Shown: piece by piece, positions 8,659 to 16,921 of the stretch | Layout of the letters: every line of letters begins with the position of its first letter | Position numbering within the stretch: the first letter of the stretch is position 1 | Origin: an uncultured Collinsella sp. | GTDB taxonomy: Bacteria; Actinomycetota; Coriobacteriia; Coriobacteriales; Coriobacteriaceae | NCBI GenBank assembly: GCA_958435945.1 | Contig: CAUBIC010000001.1 | Coordinates: 124,001 to 188,000, forward strand | Length of the DNA: 64,000 nucleotides | Direction: 5' to 3' | The notes under the pieces: generated by a model | What the model was told of the DNA's origin: nothing | Seen by the model: the letters and a program-made list of their open reading frames with translations, nothing else | The model's database searches: none | Translations under genes and position numbers: made by a program

Positions 8659-9696
8659 GTGGAAGGCATGGCTCAGCAGACAAGGAATGGTCATTCGGCG
8701 AGCGCGGCAGAGGTTGCGGCGCTCGCTGGCGTGAGCCGCCAGACTGTGTCTCGCGTGGTCAACGGTATGCCCAACGTGACGGAAAAGACGCGCAAGCGTG
8801 TGCTGGCCGCCATGGAAGAGCTGGGCTTTCGTCCCAATTTTGCTGGAGCGGCGTTGCGCGGCGGGTCGTATCGTTCTATTGGCCTGTGCATGTACAACAT
8901 CACACGTGTCGGTAACCTGGCGACGCTCGAGGGTATCATGCAAGCGGCGCGCGAGCACGATTTTGCCGTCACTATGATCGAGATGGGCGGCGACAAGCCC
9001 TATACACTTGCCGATGCCTCGCGCCGCATGGTCGAGCGACCCGTCGACGGCATGATTCTCAACATGAACCGCATGGCTCCCGATTTTGAGGAGTTTGTTC
9101 CCCAGCCGGGAGTGCGAACGGTCATCCTGTCCATGTATGCGCATCCGCGCTGCACGACGATCGACTCCGACCAGTATGGTTCGTGCGAGCTGTTGACCAA
9201 TTATCTGCTGGAACATGGTCACTCGAATATGCGGTTTGTGGCGGGTCCGGAAAACTCGATTTCCTCGCGTTTTCGTGAGGCCGGTTGGCGCGATACGCTG
9301 GGTCGTGCTCATGTCGATGCCGCTCCGATGCTGCGTGGCGATTGGAGTGCGGACAGTGGGTACGCCATGGGCGAGCGGATTGCGGCCGAGGTGCTTGCCG
9401 GCGGGTCGCAGGCGCCGACTGCCGTGCTTGCGGCAAATGACCAGATGGCGCTGGGCGTTATCGCCGCGCTCGAGAACGCGGGCCTGTCCGTGCCCGACGA
9501 CGTGAGCGTGGTTGGTATCGACGACGCACTCGAGGGACTTGTTCCTCACAATCGACTGACGACGCTGCGATTTGATTTGCGCGGTGTCGGTAAGCTTGCG
9601 TTTGAGGCGGCGATTGGAGAGAGCTCGTCTATCGAGGCGATTCATGTGCCGAGTACGCTGGTCGAACGCTCGACTGTTAGGGACATACGGGGTTAG
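8659..9696 (+). CDS. LacI-family repressor, cassette 2
   Basis: This 345-residue regulator has a LacI helix-turn-helix (SAAEVAALAGVSRQTVSRVV) and a sugar-binding effector domain. Recognition-helix specificity residues are Arg-Gln. It is divergent from lacG2-lacE2, with matching sites TGAGCACGTTAACA at three places in the intergenic region. The start is probably GTG at 8659 after AGG with 5-nt spacing, or ATG at 8668; upstream in-frame codons lack a ribosome site. It likely represses cassette 2 and itself. Confidence 0.9.
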   Translation: MEGMAQQTRNGHSASAAEVAALAGVSRQTVSRVVNGMPNVTEKTRKRVLAAMEELGFRPNFAGAALRGGSYRSIGLCMYNITRVGNLATLEGIMQAAREHDFAVTMIEMGGDKPYTLADASRRMVERPVDGMILNMNRMAPDFEEFVPQPGVRTVILSMYAHPRCTTIDSDQYGSCELLTNYLLEHGHSNMRFVAGPENSISSRFREAGWRDTLGRAHVDAAPMLRGDWSADSGYAMGERIAAEVLAGGSQAPTAVLAANDQMALGVIAALENAGLSVPDDVSVVGIDDALEGLVPHNRLTTLRFDLRGVGKLAFEAAIGESSSIEAIHVPSTLVERSTVRDIRG

Positions 9697-9703
9697 GTCC
9701 TAC

Positions 9704-9854
9704 TCCGTTTGTCTCGATTTGTAACAGGTAGACGGTCAAAAGCGGGCTACGTGTTACAGATTTAGATTCTTCGGAAAGAGCAATCCTGTTCGTCTCAATC
9801 TGTAACAGCTAGGACCAAAAAACTCGGCTAGATGTTACAGATCGAGACAAACGG
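9704..9854. repeat. Array of two TCTGTAACA hairpin repeats
   Basis: Two hairpins at about 9704-9768 and 9786-9854 belong to the family seen at 4618-4846: the first has the AGACGGTCAAAAG loop and the second the GGACCAAAAA loop. They again sit between a lacI stop and a converging lac operon terminator. Confidence 0.8.
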
Positions 9855-9865
9855 CTCCCGACCTG

Positions 9866-9910
9866 AACAAAAAGGTCGGGGGCGGCGCGCCGTGTGACGT
9901 GCCGCCCCCG
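9866..9910 (-). terminator. Terminator of the lacE3-lacG3 operon
   Basis: On the minus strand a stem with CGGGGGCGGC and GCCGCCCCCG arms is followed by CTTTTTGTTC. Confidence 0.8.
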
Positions 9911-9957
9911 GCTGAGAAATGGGGACAGGTTATGTGGGCGGGTAACCCCGCAAGCCG

Positions 9958-11397
9958 CTAGTCCAGACGACGGGTCTGCGCTACGTGCTTATACCAGTAG
10001 GCGCTTGCCTTGGGCGTGCGCTTCTGGGTTTCAAAGTCAACGTAGAAGAAGCCATAGCGCTTGTTGTATCCGTTGGTCCAGGAGAACTGGTCCTGCAGGC
10101 TCCACAGGAAGTAACCGCCCACGTTGACGCCCACCTCCATGGCCTTGAGCAACCAGCGCAGGTGCTGCTCGATGTAGTCGATGCGCGGCTGGTCGTCCAC
10201 AAAGCCGTCTTTGTAGGGATCCTTGTAGCCCATGCCGTTTTCTGTAATGAAGATCTGCTTATAGTTGGGGTAGCGCTGCTTAATGTAGACGAGCAGATCG
10301 AACAGGCCCTCGGGATAGATGATCCAGTCCCAGTCGGTGGTGGGGATGCCAGGCTTGTTCACATGCTCGCCAATACCCTTAACGCGCCAGCGGCCGGTGC
10401 CCTTCTCGCCCGTACCGTTGTGGTGCAGGTCGTTCTCGCCATCGTAAGCCTTCAAAAAACGGCACTGATAGTTGTTAGCGCCCAGGTAGTCGTTGTAGAG
10501 CGCGGCCTCGCGCATAATTTCGAGGTCCTCGTCCAGAATCTCGATGGTGCCGCCCGAGACGGCAGCCAGGCGGTTGGCGCACTCCAAGGTGTCAGGCGCG
10601 TAGTCGCCGCGGAAAGTGGCGTCGAGCAAGAACTGGTTCTGCAACACGTGCTCGTTATTAGCGGCTTTGATGTCGGCGGGGTCGTTCTCGTTGAGCGGGT
10701 ACTTAAACTCCAACGACTGGATGACGCCGATCTTGCCCTTAAAACCGCCATTGTGGAAGGCCAGCACGGCCTTGGCGTGGGCGAGCATCATGTTGTGCTC
10801 GCACTGGAAGGCTTCGGCCAGATGCGCCTTGACGCCGCCGGGGAAGGTGCCCTCGATGTAGGTGTTGGAGGCATCGGCCCAAATCTCGTTAAAGGTGAAC
10901 CAATAGGTCACCTGGTCGGCGTACTCCTTAAAGCAGAAGGTGGCAAAGTCCACAAAGGCATCGATGGTCTCGCGGTTGAGGAAGTCGCCCTTCTCAAAGA
11001 GGGCAAGCGGCGTGTCAAAGTGATGCAGCGTGACGAACGGCTCAACATGGTGCTTATGGCACTCGGCGAAAAGGTCGTGGTAGAACTGAACGCCCTCGGG
11101 GTTAATCTCGCCGGTACCGTTGGGGAAGATGCGGCTCCAGGCGATGGAGAGGCGAATGCCGTTGATGCCAAACTCCTCGCACAGCTCCAGGTCGACGGGG
11201 TACTGGTTGTAGAAGTCCGAAGCGGGATCGGGGGAGAAACGCCCCTGGGCCTCCAGGAAGTCGTCCCAGGCGACTTTGCCCTTACCGTGAGTGCGGGTCT
11301 CGCCCTCTACCTGGTAGGCAGCAGTGGCGCCGCCAAAGACAAAGTCCTCGGGAAACTGCGCGGGTGGGTTGGTGACGCTAGCAGGGTTAACGGACAT
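9958..11397 (-). CDS. lacG: GH1 6-phospho-beta-galactosidase, cassette 3
   Basis: This 479-residue GH1 enzyme has TFNEI (acid/base), ITENG (nucleophile) and FSWTNGYNKRYG, giving the Ser/Lys/Tyr phosphate site and LacG-type Trp. It is very similar to the cassette 1 enzyme over its length. It is the second gene after lacE3, 66 nt downstream. The ribosome site is weak (GGAT before CATC-ATG), which may fit translation helped by the upstream gene. The predicted reaction is hydrolysis of a beta-galactoside 6-phosphate. Confidence 0.93.
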   Translation of the reverse strand: MSVNPASVTNPPAQFPEDFVFGGATAAYQVEGETRTHGKGKVAWDDFLEAQGRFSPDPASDFYNQYPVDLELCEEFGINGIRLSIAWSRIFPNGTGEINPEGVQFYHDLFAECHKHHVEPFVTLHHFDTPLALFEKGDFLNRETIDAFVDFATFCFKEYADQVTYWFTFNEIWADASNTYIEGTFPGGVKAHLAEAFQCEHNMMLAHAKAVLAFHNGGFKGKIGVIQSLEFKYPLNENDPADIKAANNEHVLQNQFLLDATFRGDYAPDTLECANRLAAVSGGTIEILDEDLEIMREAALYNDYLGANNYQCRFLKAYDGENDLHHNGTGEKGTGRWRVKGIGEHVNKPGIPTTDWDWIIYPEGLFDLLVYIKQRYPNYKQIFITENGMGYKDPYKDGFVDDQPRIDYIEQHLRWLLKAMEVGVNVGGYFLWSLQDQFSWTNGYNKRYGFFYVDFETQKRTPKASAYWYKHVAQTRRLD

Positions 11398-11420
11398 GAT
11401 GATCCAATCGTCTAAATCGA

Positions 11421-11454
11421 AGGGCCAGCCGGTCTTGGATGGTCGGCTGGCCCT
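11421..11454 (-). repeat. Intercistronic hairpin lacE3-lacG3
   Basis: Perfect 11-bp arms AGGGCCAGCCG and CGGCTGGCCCT enclose a 12-nt loop between the two genes of cassette 3. The arms share no sequence with the hairpins of cassettes 1 and 2, but the position is the same. Confidence 0.7.
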
Positions 11455-11463
11455 GAGCGTTAC

Positions 11464-13230
11464 TTACTTCGAAAGCTGTTCACTCACGAAGGCGAGAGAC
11501 TTATCGCCGTTCTGGGAAAGCTCGATGTACTGCTTACCGCGGCAGGCGACGCACTTGTTGCCCACGCGCTCGCAGTCCTTCTGCAGGTCGGTCAGGTAGC
11601 TTGCGGCCTGCGGGGCCAGGACGACCAGGTCAAAGTCGGGGAGCATGTCCACGTGGTTGCCATAGGCCTCGGCAGCGGTCTCAAGATTGATGCCGCGCTC
11701 TTTGGCGGCCTTGGCCAGCGCGTTGGCGAGCAGGCCCGAGGTGCCGCCACCCTGGCAGAGCACGAGCACGCGCTTGCCGTTGAGGTCACTGGCGGTCGTT
11801 GTCTCAGTGGCGACAGCGGCGGGAGCGTCGGCCTTCACGGACTCGGCAGCAGCGCCGGCGGCAACGCTCTTGGCGTCAGCCTTGCCCTGGAAAGCATCGT
11901 TGAGCTTAGCGGCCTTCTCGGCGTTCTTGGCGGCGAGCTCCTCCTGGGAGATCTCGGCCTCCTCGGCGCACTTCTGGGCGTCATAGGCGCGGAAGAACGG
12001 ATAGTACAGAGCGAAGTCGACGACCAAGATAAGGGCGAGCATCACAAAGGCGAGCGGCTGGAAGCCCAGGCCCATGATGGTGCCGATGGGGCCGGGGACG
12101 GTCCAAGGCAGGGTGTACATAAAGCCGTTCATGCCCAAGAAGTCGATAAAGATCTTGAGGATCCAGATGTTGGCGATCGGGGCAAAGACAAACGGGACAA
12201 AGAAGACGGGGTTGAGCACGATGGGTGCGGCGAACAGCAGCGGCTCGTTGACGGCAAAGCAGACCGGGACGATGGCGGCCTTACCGACGGCGCGCATCTC
12301 CTGGGACTTGGCCAGGAAGCAGAACATAAAGACCAGGACGAGCGTGGCGCCGGTGCCGCCCATGCAGACGACGAAGTACTGGGCACCCTGGGTCAGGACA
12401 GCGGAAGCGTGCTGGCCAGCCTGGAACGCAGCCAGGTTGTCGGTCATGTTGGCAACGAGAGCGGCGGCGATGGCGGGCTCGACGATCGAGGGGCCGTGGA
12501 CGCCGACGAACCAGAAGAGGCTCATGGCGCCGTAAATCACAGCGAGGCCGATATAGCCGTCGGCAGCGGTGAACAGGGGCTGGAACACCTGGATGACGCC
12601 CTGGGCAAAGCAGAAGCCAAAAGCAGCGCGGAAGACGATGTCAAAAACCCAAAAGACGGTGATGCAGACGGAGAAGGGGATGATGTCCTTAAAGGTCTGC
12701 GAGATGTTGGGCGGAACCTGCTCGGGCATCTTGACGGTGATGTTGCGCTTGATAAAGAACTTGTAGATGATGCCGGTCACAAACGCAGCGATGAAGGCGG
12801 TCAGCAGGCCCTTGGAACCAAGGTAGGTGGTGTTGAAGCCGCTGGCGGCGTCCGTGGCGACCGTGTCGCTCGAAAGGAGCAAGAAGCCGATGATGGCCGC
12901 GCACATGCATGAGATAAAGTTAATCTGGTTATTTTTGGGCAGGTCGCGGTTCTGAGCGTCGGCGAAGTGCTTGGCCGTGGTGGCGGCGCAGGCGATGGCC
13001 AGGATGCCCATGGAGTAGTTGTAGCACTTCCACAGAGCGTTGTTGATGTCATCGGGCCAGTAGAAACCCCAGATGTTGGGGACCGAGGCTACCAGGCAGA
13101 AGATGGACGAGAAGATGATGATGGGGATGACGGAGATAAAGCCGTCGCGGATCGCCTTGAGGTACTTGTTGCGGGCGATCGCGTTGAAAAAGGGCTGGCC
13201 CTTTTCGATAGTGGCGATGAGTTGCTCCAT
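11464..13230 (-). CDS. lacE: PTS lactose-family EIICB, cassette 3
   Basis: This 588-residue EIICB has a membrane EIIC domain with GVHGPSIVEPAIAA, an Ala-rich linker, and a C-terminal EIIB with Cys492 in VLVLCQGGGTSG. It is the most diverged of the three paralogues, both in EIIC and around the EIIB cysteine, so it may take a different beta-glycoside. It is first in its operon, with TAGGAG before ATG. EIIA must be supplied in trans. Confidence 0.92.
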   Translation of the reverse strand: MEQLIATIEKGQPFFNAIARNKYLKAIRDGFISVIPIIIFSSIFCLVASVPNIWGFYWPDDINNALWKCYNYSMGILAIACAATTAKHFADAQNRDLPKNNQINFISCMCAAIIGFLLLSSDTVATDAASGFNTTYLGSKGLLTAFIAAFVTGIIYKFFIKRNITVKMPEQVPPNISQTFKDIIPFSVCITVFWVFDIVFRAAFGFCFAQGVIQVFQPLFTAADGYIGLAVIYGAMSLFWFVGVHGPSIVEPAIAAALVANMTDNLAAFQAGQHASAVLTQGAQYFVVCMGGTGATLVLVFMFCFLAKSQEMRAVGKAAIVPVCFAVNEPLLFAAPIVLNPVFFVPFVFAPIANIWILKIFIDFLGMNGFMYTLPWTVPGPIGTIMGLGFQPLAFVMLALILVVDFALYYPFFRAYDAQKCAEEAEISQEELAAKNAEKAAKLNDAFQGKADAKSVAAGAAAESVKADAPAAVATETTTASDLNGKRVLVLCQGGGTSGLLANALAKAAKERGINLETAAEAYGNHVDMLPDFDLVVLAPQAASYLTDLQKDCERVGNKCVACRGKQYIELSQNGDKSLAFVSEQLSK

Positions 13231-13289
13231 GCAATGCTCCTAAGAGTCGGTGGGTTAGCAACGATGGTAGCTTTTGACGTTCGGTTGCC

Positions 13290-13311
13290 AAAATGTTGAC
13301 GTTGCCATTTT
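13290..13311. promoter_or_regulatory. Operator A of cassette 3
   Basis: AAATGTTGACGTTGCCATTT is a near-palindrome and the inverted copy of the site at 13411-13430, 120 bp away. Confidence 0.7.
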
Positions 13312-13410
13312 GTGACACAAAAAAAGACGCGAACCGGTGGTTCCTGTGCCTGCGAACCGTCGATTCCTTACGCGTAAACGTTTGAGCCGCCCGGTGGCTC
13401 TGTGTTTGCA

Positions 13411-13430
13411 CAATGGCAACGTTAACATTT
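13411..13430. promoter_or_regulatory. Operator B of cassette 3
   Basis: CAATGGCAACGTTAACATTT matches operator A read in reverse. Two sites in opposite orientation 120 bp apart would allow looping over the lacE3 promoter. Confidence 0.7.
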
Positions 13431-13466
13431 GGGCGACAAAAGCCGTTCAGGGAAGCAAAAATGTCG

Positions 13467-13496
13467 GTGAACGGTAGGTTTTGGGTGGTGAGCGTA
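13467..13496. promoter_or_regulatory. Tandem 9-mer activator-like site, 21-bp spacing
   Basis: GTGAACGGT at 13467-13475 and the weaker GTGAGCGTA at 13488-13496 repeat with a 21-bp period, upstream of operator B as seen from lacE3. Confidence 0.55.
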
Positions 13497-13557
13497 TGGT
13501 GGGGGAGGCGTTGGATATACTTGAAGACGTTTCATTTGACTGCGTAGGGTGCCACCA

Positions 13558-13576
13558 ATGGCATCGTTGACATAGA
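13558..13576. promoter_or_regulatory. Operator C, just before lacI3
   Basis: AATGGCATCGTTGACATAG matches the operator B core at most positions and ends 11 nt before the lacI3 start codon, suggesting autoregulation. Confidence 0.5.
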
Positions 13577-13587
13577 AAGATCGACCT

Positions 13588-14592
13588 ATGGCCGCTGTTA
13601 AAAAATCGGTATCCGTCAAAGACGTAGCGCGCCTCGCGGGCGTCTCGGAGCAGACAGTCTCGCGTACGGTGCACGATTCGCCCAGCGTGCGCCCCGAGAC
13701 CAAGGAACGCGTGCGTGCCGCCATGCGCGAGCTGGGGTATCGCCCTAATTTTGCCGGTCGATCGCTGCGCCGTGGCAAGTTTAAGACCGTCGGCGTCGCC
13801 ATGTTCAACATTACCGGTACCGGCAACCTCGATCGTATGGAGGGCTTTGCCGCCGCGGCCGACAAACATGGCTACGCCATTACCCTCACTAAGGTAGACG
13901 GGCATCCGTATACCCTCGAGAGCGCATCGTCGCGTATGAGCGCACTGCCGGTGGATGGCATGGTCGTGATCATGAATCGCATGCCGGCGGACTTTGGCAC
14001 CTTCGAGCCGCTGTCCGGCATGCAGACGGTGCTCGTTACGATGTTGGAGCACCCGCTCTGTTCAACGGTCGATAACGACCAGTTCGATTGCTCGCGCCAG
14101 GTGGTCGAGTATTTGCTGGGGAGGGGGCACAAAACCGTGCACTTTATCTCATGCCCCGAGCGCTCGCTTTCGGGCATGCGGCGCGAGGAAGGCTGGCGTG
14201 AGACATTGCGTGCGCATGGCATTGAGCCCCCGCAGCTCGTGCGCGGTGACTGGACGGCACAGAGCGGATATGCCGCAGGCCAGGCTCTGGCGGAAGATCC
14301 GACCTGTACGGCCATCTATGCCTCCAACGATGCCATGGCATATGGCTGCATCCGTGGGCTCGAGTCGCGCGGAAAGCGTGTGCCCCAGGACGTGAGCGTG
14401 GTGGGTGTTGATGACAGCCTGGGCGATATCGTGCCCGACCGTCGCCTGACCACCGTGCGCTTTGACAACAGGCGTGTCGGCATGTGGGCAGTCGATAAGA
14501 TCGCCGGTGCCGAGGGGGGTGCGTCTGGCGTGGAGCACATGCTGATCCCCGGCGTGCTCGTAGAGGGCGATACGGTGCGCGATTTGCGCTAG
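13588..14592 (+). CDS. LacI-family repressor, cassette 3
   Basis: This 334-residue regulator has a LacI helix-turn-helix (SVKDVARLAGVSEQTVSRTV) with Glu-Gln at the specificity positions, followed by an effector-binding domain. It is divergent from lacE3-lacG3, and its expected sites (TGGCAACGTTAACA-like) occur three times in the gap. The ATG at 13588 has only a weak ribosome site. It likely controls cassette 3, and perhaps the adjacent lacF. Confidence 0.92.
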   Translation: MAAVKKSVSVKDVARLAGVSEQTVSRTVHDSPSVRPETKERVRAAMRELGYRPNFAGRSLRRGKFKTVGVAMFNITGTGNLDRMEGFAAAADKHGYAITLTKVDGHPYTLESASSRMSALPVDGMVVIMNRMPADFGTFEPLSGMQTVLVTMLEHPLCSTVDNDQFDCSRQVVEYLLGRGHKTVHFISCPERSLSGMRREEGWRETLRAHGIEPPQLVRGDWTAQSGYAAGQALAEDPTCTAIYASNDAMAYGCIRGLESRGKRVPQDVSVVGVDDSLGDIVPDRRLTTVRFDNRRVGMWAVDKIAGAEGGASGVEHMLIPGVLVEGDTVRDLR

Positions 14593-14652
14593 GGCGCGGT
14601 CCTGTTTGGGTTTCCGTTAATCATGTTTGATATTGTTCGAAATGGTTTGGAA

Positions 14653-14698
14653 ACCGTTCACGGGCGAAAATTGACCGTTCATAGCTTGAAATTATGTT
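14653..14698 (+). promoter_or_regulatory. lacF promoter with tandem 9-mers
   Basis: ACCGTTCAC (14653-14661) and ACCGTTCAT (14674-14682) repeat with a 21-bp period. The second unit overlaps a -35 candidate, TTGACC (14671-14676), paired with TATGTT (14693-14698) at 16 bp. Overlap of the proximal unit with -35 is the arrangement known for AraC-type activators. Confidence 0.6.
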
Positions 14699-14805
14699 TT
14701 GCGTTGTTTTTTTTGTTTGAATGTTAATGTTTCTGCCATACAGAACGCAGCGCGTATGCCCGGACGCGATGCTCTCCATTGGTTCATATGTGAAAGGAAC
14801 GCAAT

Positions 14806-15144
14806 ATGGCAACCAAAGAAGAAATCTCGATGGTTGGATTCGAGATCGTCGCATACGCAGGTGACGCCCAGACCGATCTGCTTGCAGCGCTCGATGCTGC
14901 TCGCGAGGGTGATTTTGAGAAGGCCGAGCAGCTGCACAAGGATGCCAGCGATGCGCTCATCGGTGCCCACGACACGCAGACCAAGCTGCTTTCGCAGGAG
15001 GCCGGCGGTGGCGAGATGGAGATGACCTTCATCATGGCTCACGCTCAGGACACTCTCATGACCACTATGATCCTGGAGAAGCAGACCCGCTTTACCATCG
15101 ATGCCTACAAGCGCATCGCCGAGCTCGAGGCCAAGCTCGCCTAA
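14806..15144 (+). CDS. lacF: PTS lactose EIIA
   Basis: This 112-residue soluble protein takes phosphate from HPr and passes it to EIIB of the lactose system. His79 in the IMAHAQDTLM motif matches the active histidine of LacF, and length is normal for the family. GAAAGGAACGCA precedes the ATG. It is the only lactose-type EIIA in the window, so it probably serves all three EIICB paralogues. It is monocistronic, with its own promoter and terminator. Confidence 0.96.
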   Translation: MATKEEISMVGFEIVAYAGDAQTDLLAALDAAREGDFEKAEQLHKDASDALIGAHDTQTKLLSQEAGGGEMEMTFIMAHAQDTLMTTMILEKQTRFTIDAYKRIAELEAKLA

Positions 15145-15171
15145 CGAGCCCGCACAACCAAGTCCCCTTCC

Positions 15172-15213
15172 AAAAGCTCTGCTGCAAACTCGCGACAGGG
15201 CTTTTTCTTTTTA
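15172..15213 (+). terminator. lacF terminator
   Basis: An AAAAGCTCTG / CAGGGCTTTTT stem with a 14-nt loop is followed by a T-run, 28 nt after the lacF stop. Confidence 0.75.
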
Positions 15214-15218
15214 CCCGG

Positions 15219-15262
15219 TACTTGGGGACGTTCCTTATCTGCCGACAGTTAGGGACACTCCT
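15219..15262 (+). repeat. GGGGACGTTCC direct repeat, copy 1
   Basis: TTGGGGACGTTCCTTATCTG continues with a GCCGACAGT segment. A related copy is at 19266-19312. It shares the GGGGACGTTC core of the hairpins at 19332 and 32115. Confidence 0.5.
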
Positions 15263-15340
15263 GCCATGCATTTGATCCTTTGAGGATGGAAGAAAACGGG
15301 TTATTAGGTTTGTTGCGGTGCCGACTCGACCCGTCGGTTA

Positions 15341-15494
15341 CAAAACTATGCCGGTTTACTACGATGAATCGTATTCTTTCAACTATGGAAAGAACAGCGT
15401 TATCAAAGCCGCAGGTAGAAAGCTTGCCATTTTCTGCTAATAGCAAATGTGGTCGGTCCTATCGGTTTTACGGTAGTAAACCGGCATAGTTTTG
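15341..15494. repeat. Inverted-repeat element, 154 bp
   Basis: Perfect 22-bp terminal arms (CAAAACTATGCCGGTTTACT at the left end) bound about 110 bp of non-coding sequence that contains GCCGCAGGTAGAAAGC. The rest of the 466-bp gap before the next gene shows no supported gene. Confidence 0.7.
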
Positions 15495-15610
15495 AAATGG
15501 CACTGTTCGACTAGCAGCGTTATGGAGCTTCTGCACGCCCTCCCGTTCGGTTTTTCGCTGGATGGGTATACTCTCATCCGCAATACAGGCCGGAATGAGG
15601 AGGTATCCAA

Positions 15611-16618
15611 ATGCCGGATAACGGGTCAATACAAAAAAGAGGTGCGCACGAGATGGCCCATGGGCGTCCTGTCCAGATAACTGAGCATACGACGGTAACC
15701 GAGCTACAGCCCAGCCTGTCCGATGTCGTGTGCGCAAACAAAAAGCTGCAGATTGGCTTTATCGTTGCGCTCGTGGTACTGGCGCTGCTGTCGGGCTTTG
15801 TAGCTCGTCCGCATTTCGCCGATACCAAAACATGGGACTCCACCATCGAGGTTATCGACCAAAAGAAGGGCAACGTTTTGGCGCTCACGACCTCGTGCGT
15901 TGCCCTATCTGCGGGTATTACCGCGCTGCCGGGCGATACGGGAACGCCAGTCGCCGAGCAGCTCGCGCAGCTTTCAGGCAACCTTGGTATCGTGCTTGCC
16001 GTGCTATACCTAGAGAAATATTTGCTTACGATTTTGTGGTCGGTTGGCCTGGGCATCCTGATCCCGTTTGCGCTGGTGCTCTTTGCGATCTCACTTGGCA
16101 TTCACGGACGCTGGAGCACGAGCACAGTCATTCGCCGCGTGGCAACGCGTGTGCTGGTGGTCGCCATAATTGGCATGGTGTTGGTGCCTGCAAGCGTATG
16201 GGTGTCGCAGAAGGTCGATGAAACGTATCGCGTAAGTATTGAGCAAGCTCAGCAAAAGGCTGCGGATGCGGCAGATAGCGACAGCTCCAAAGCAAGCAAG
16301 AAAAAGACCGAGTCCACAGAGTCCAAGAATGTGCTTGAGCAGCTTGCCGACGGCGCCTCGGGTCTTGTCACGTCGGTGACCAGCGGCGCCAAGCAGATGA
16401 CCGATGAGATTGTGCAGCAGGTGACCGATCTGATCGAAGGCGTCATCGTGATGATCGTGACCTCGTGTGTTATCCCATTGCTGGTGCTCGCGGCGTTTCT
16501 GTGGCTGGGACACACGCTGTTGGGGATCGATATTTCCGGTCCAGCGAGCTATTTGACGGGCCGCTTTCTGAGCACTCCGTCCAAGCACACCAAAAAGGTG
16601 GGCAGTCCGAGTAACTAA
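15611..16618 (+). CDS. Membrane protein of unknown function
   Basis: This 335-residue protein has about four predicted membrane segments, near residues 48-66, 120-135, 142-165 and 180-200, and a fifth near 270-300. Between the fourth and fifth lies a charged Lys/Ser/Glu-rich stretch. I do not recognise a family. A good ribosome site (GAGGAGG, 7 nt before ATG) and normal codon use support expression. It lies between lacF and lacABC on the same strand but has its own terminator, so a lactose role is not implied. Confidence 0.75.
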   Translation: MPDNGSIQKRGAHEMAHGRPVQITEHTTVTELQPSLSDVVCANKKLQIGFIVALVVLALLSGFVARPHFADTKTWDSTIEVIDQKKGNVLALTTSCVALSAGITALPGDTGTPVAEQLAQLSGNLGIVLAVLYLEKYLLTILWSVGLGILIPFALVLFAISLGIHGRWSTSTVIRRVATRVLVVAIIGMVLVPASVWVSQKVDETYRVSIEQAQQKAADAADSDSSKASKKKTESTESKNVLEQLADGASGLVTSVTSGAKQMTDEIVQQVTDLIEGVIVMIVTSCVIPLLVLAAFLWLGHTLLGIDISGPASYLTGRFLSTPSKHTKKVGSPSN

Positions 16619-16648
16619 AACAGCTGTATATACCGGGGCATACCGCCG

Positions 16649-16690
16649 AAGGGCGGCCGAGACACGTTCTCGGCCGCCCTTTTGTTTGTT
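16649..16690 (+). terminator. Terminator after the membrane protein gene
   Basis: Perfect 14-bp arms AAGGGCGGCCGAGA and TCTCGGCCGCCCTT with a 5-nt loop are followed by TTGTTTGTT. Confidence 0.85.
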
Positions 16691-16720
16691 GAGCACATGG
16701 TCGCTACGTTCGCGCCGGGC

Positions 16721-16750
16721 CCAAACGGTCGCCAATCATCCGCGAACGGT
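16721..16750. promoter_or_regulatory. Tandem 9-mer activator-like site before lacA
   Basis: CCAAACGGT (16721-16729) and GCGAACGGT (16742-16750) repeat with a 21-bp period, about 170 bp before lacA. Orientation relative to the gene is opposite to that at lacF. Confidence 0.55.
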
Positions 16751-16751
16751 A

Positions 16752-16828
16752 TTTGTTCAAAAAAGAACAAAGACAAACAAATTATTGTTGCAGTCTCTGT
16801 TCGAATGTGTTCAAATAAACATGAACAG
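16752..16828 (+). promoter_or_regulatory. lacABC promoter region with TGTTC/GAACA repeats
   Basis: TTTGTTC-AAAAAA-GAACAAA at about 16752-16771 and TGTTCA...TGAACA at 16809-16827 are inverted repeats of one half-site. A promoter candidate is TTGCAG (16788) and TCAAAT (16811) at 17 bp. Such sites could bind the DeoR-type protein encoded at 25031. Confidence 0.45.
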
Positions 16829-16921
16829 TGAAGAACCGCACATTCAGATGCCCGGACCTGAACGCGGTTCAACACTTCCAAACAGAAACTGCGCACCTGC
16901 GTATCTCTCAAGGAGGATGTC

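Noticed and set aside
15249..15737. Short frames before the membrane protein gene.
   Set aside because: They fall in a 154-bp inverted-repeat element and on the opposite strand of a better supported gene.
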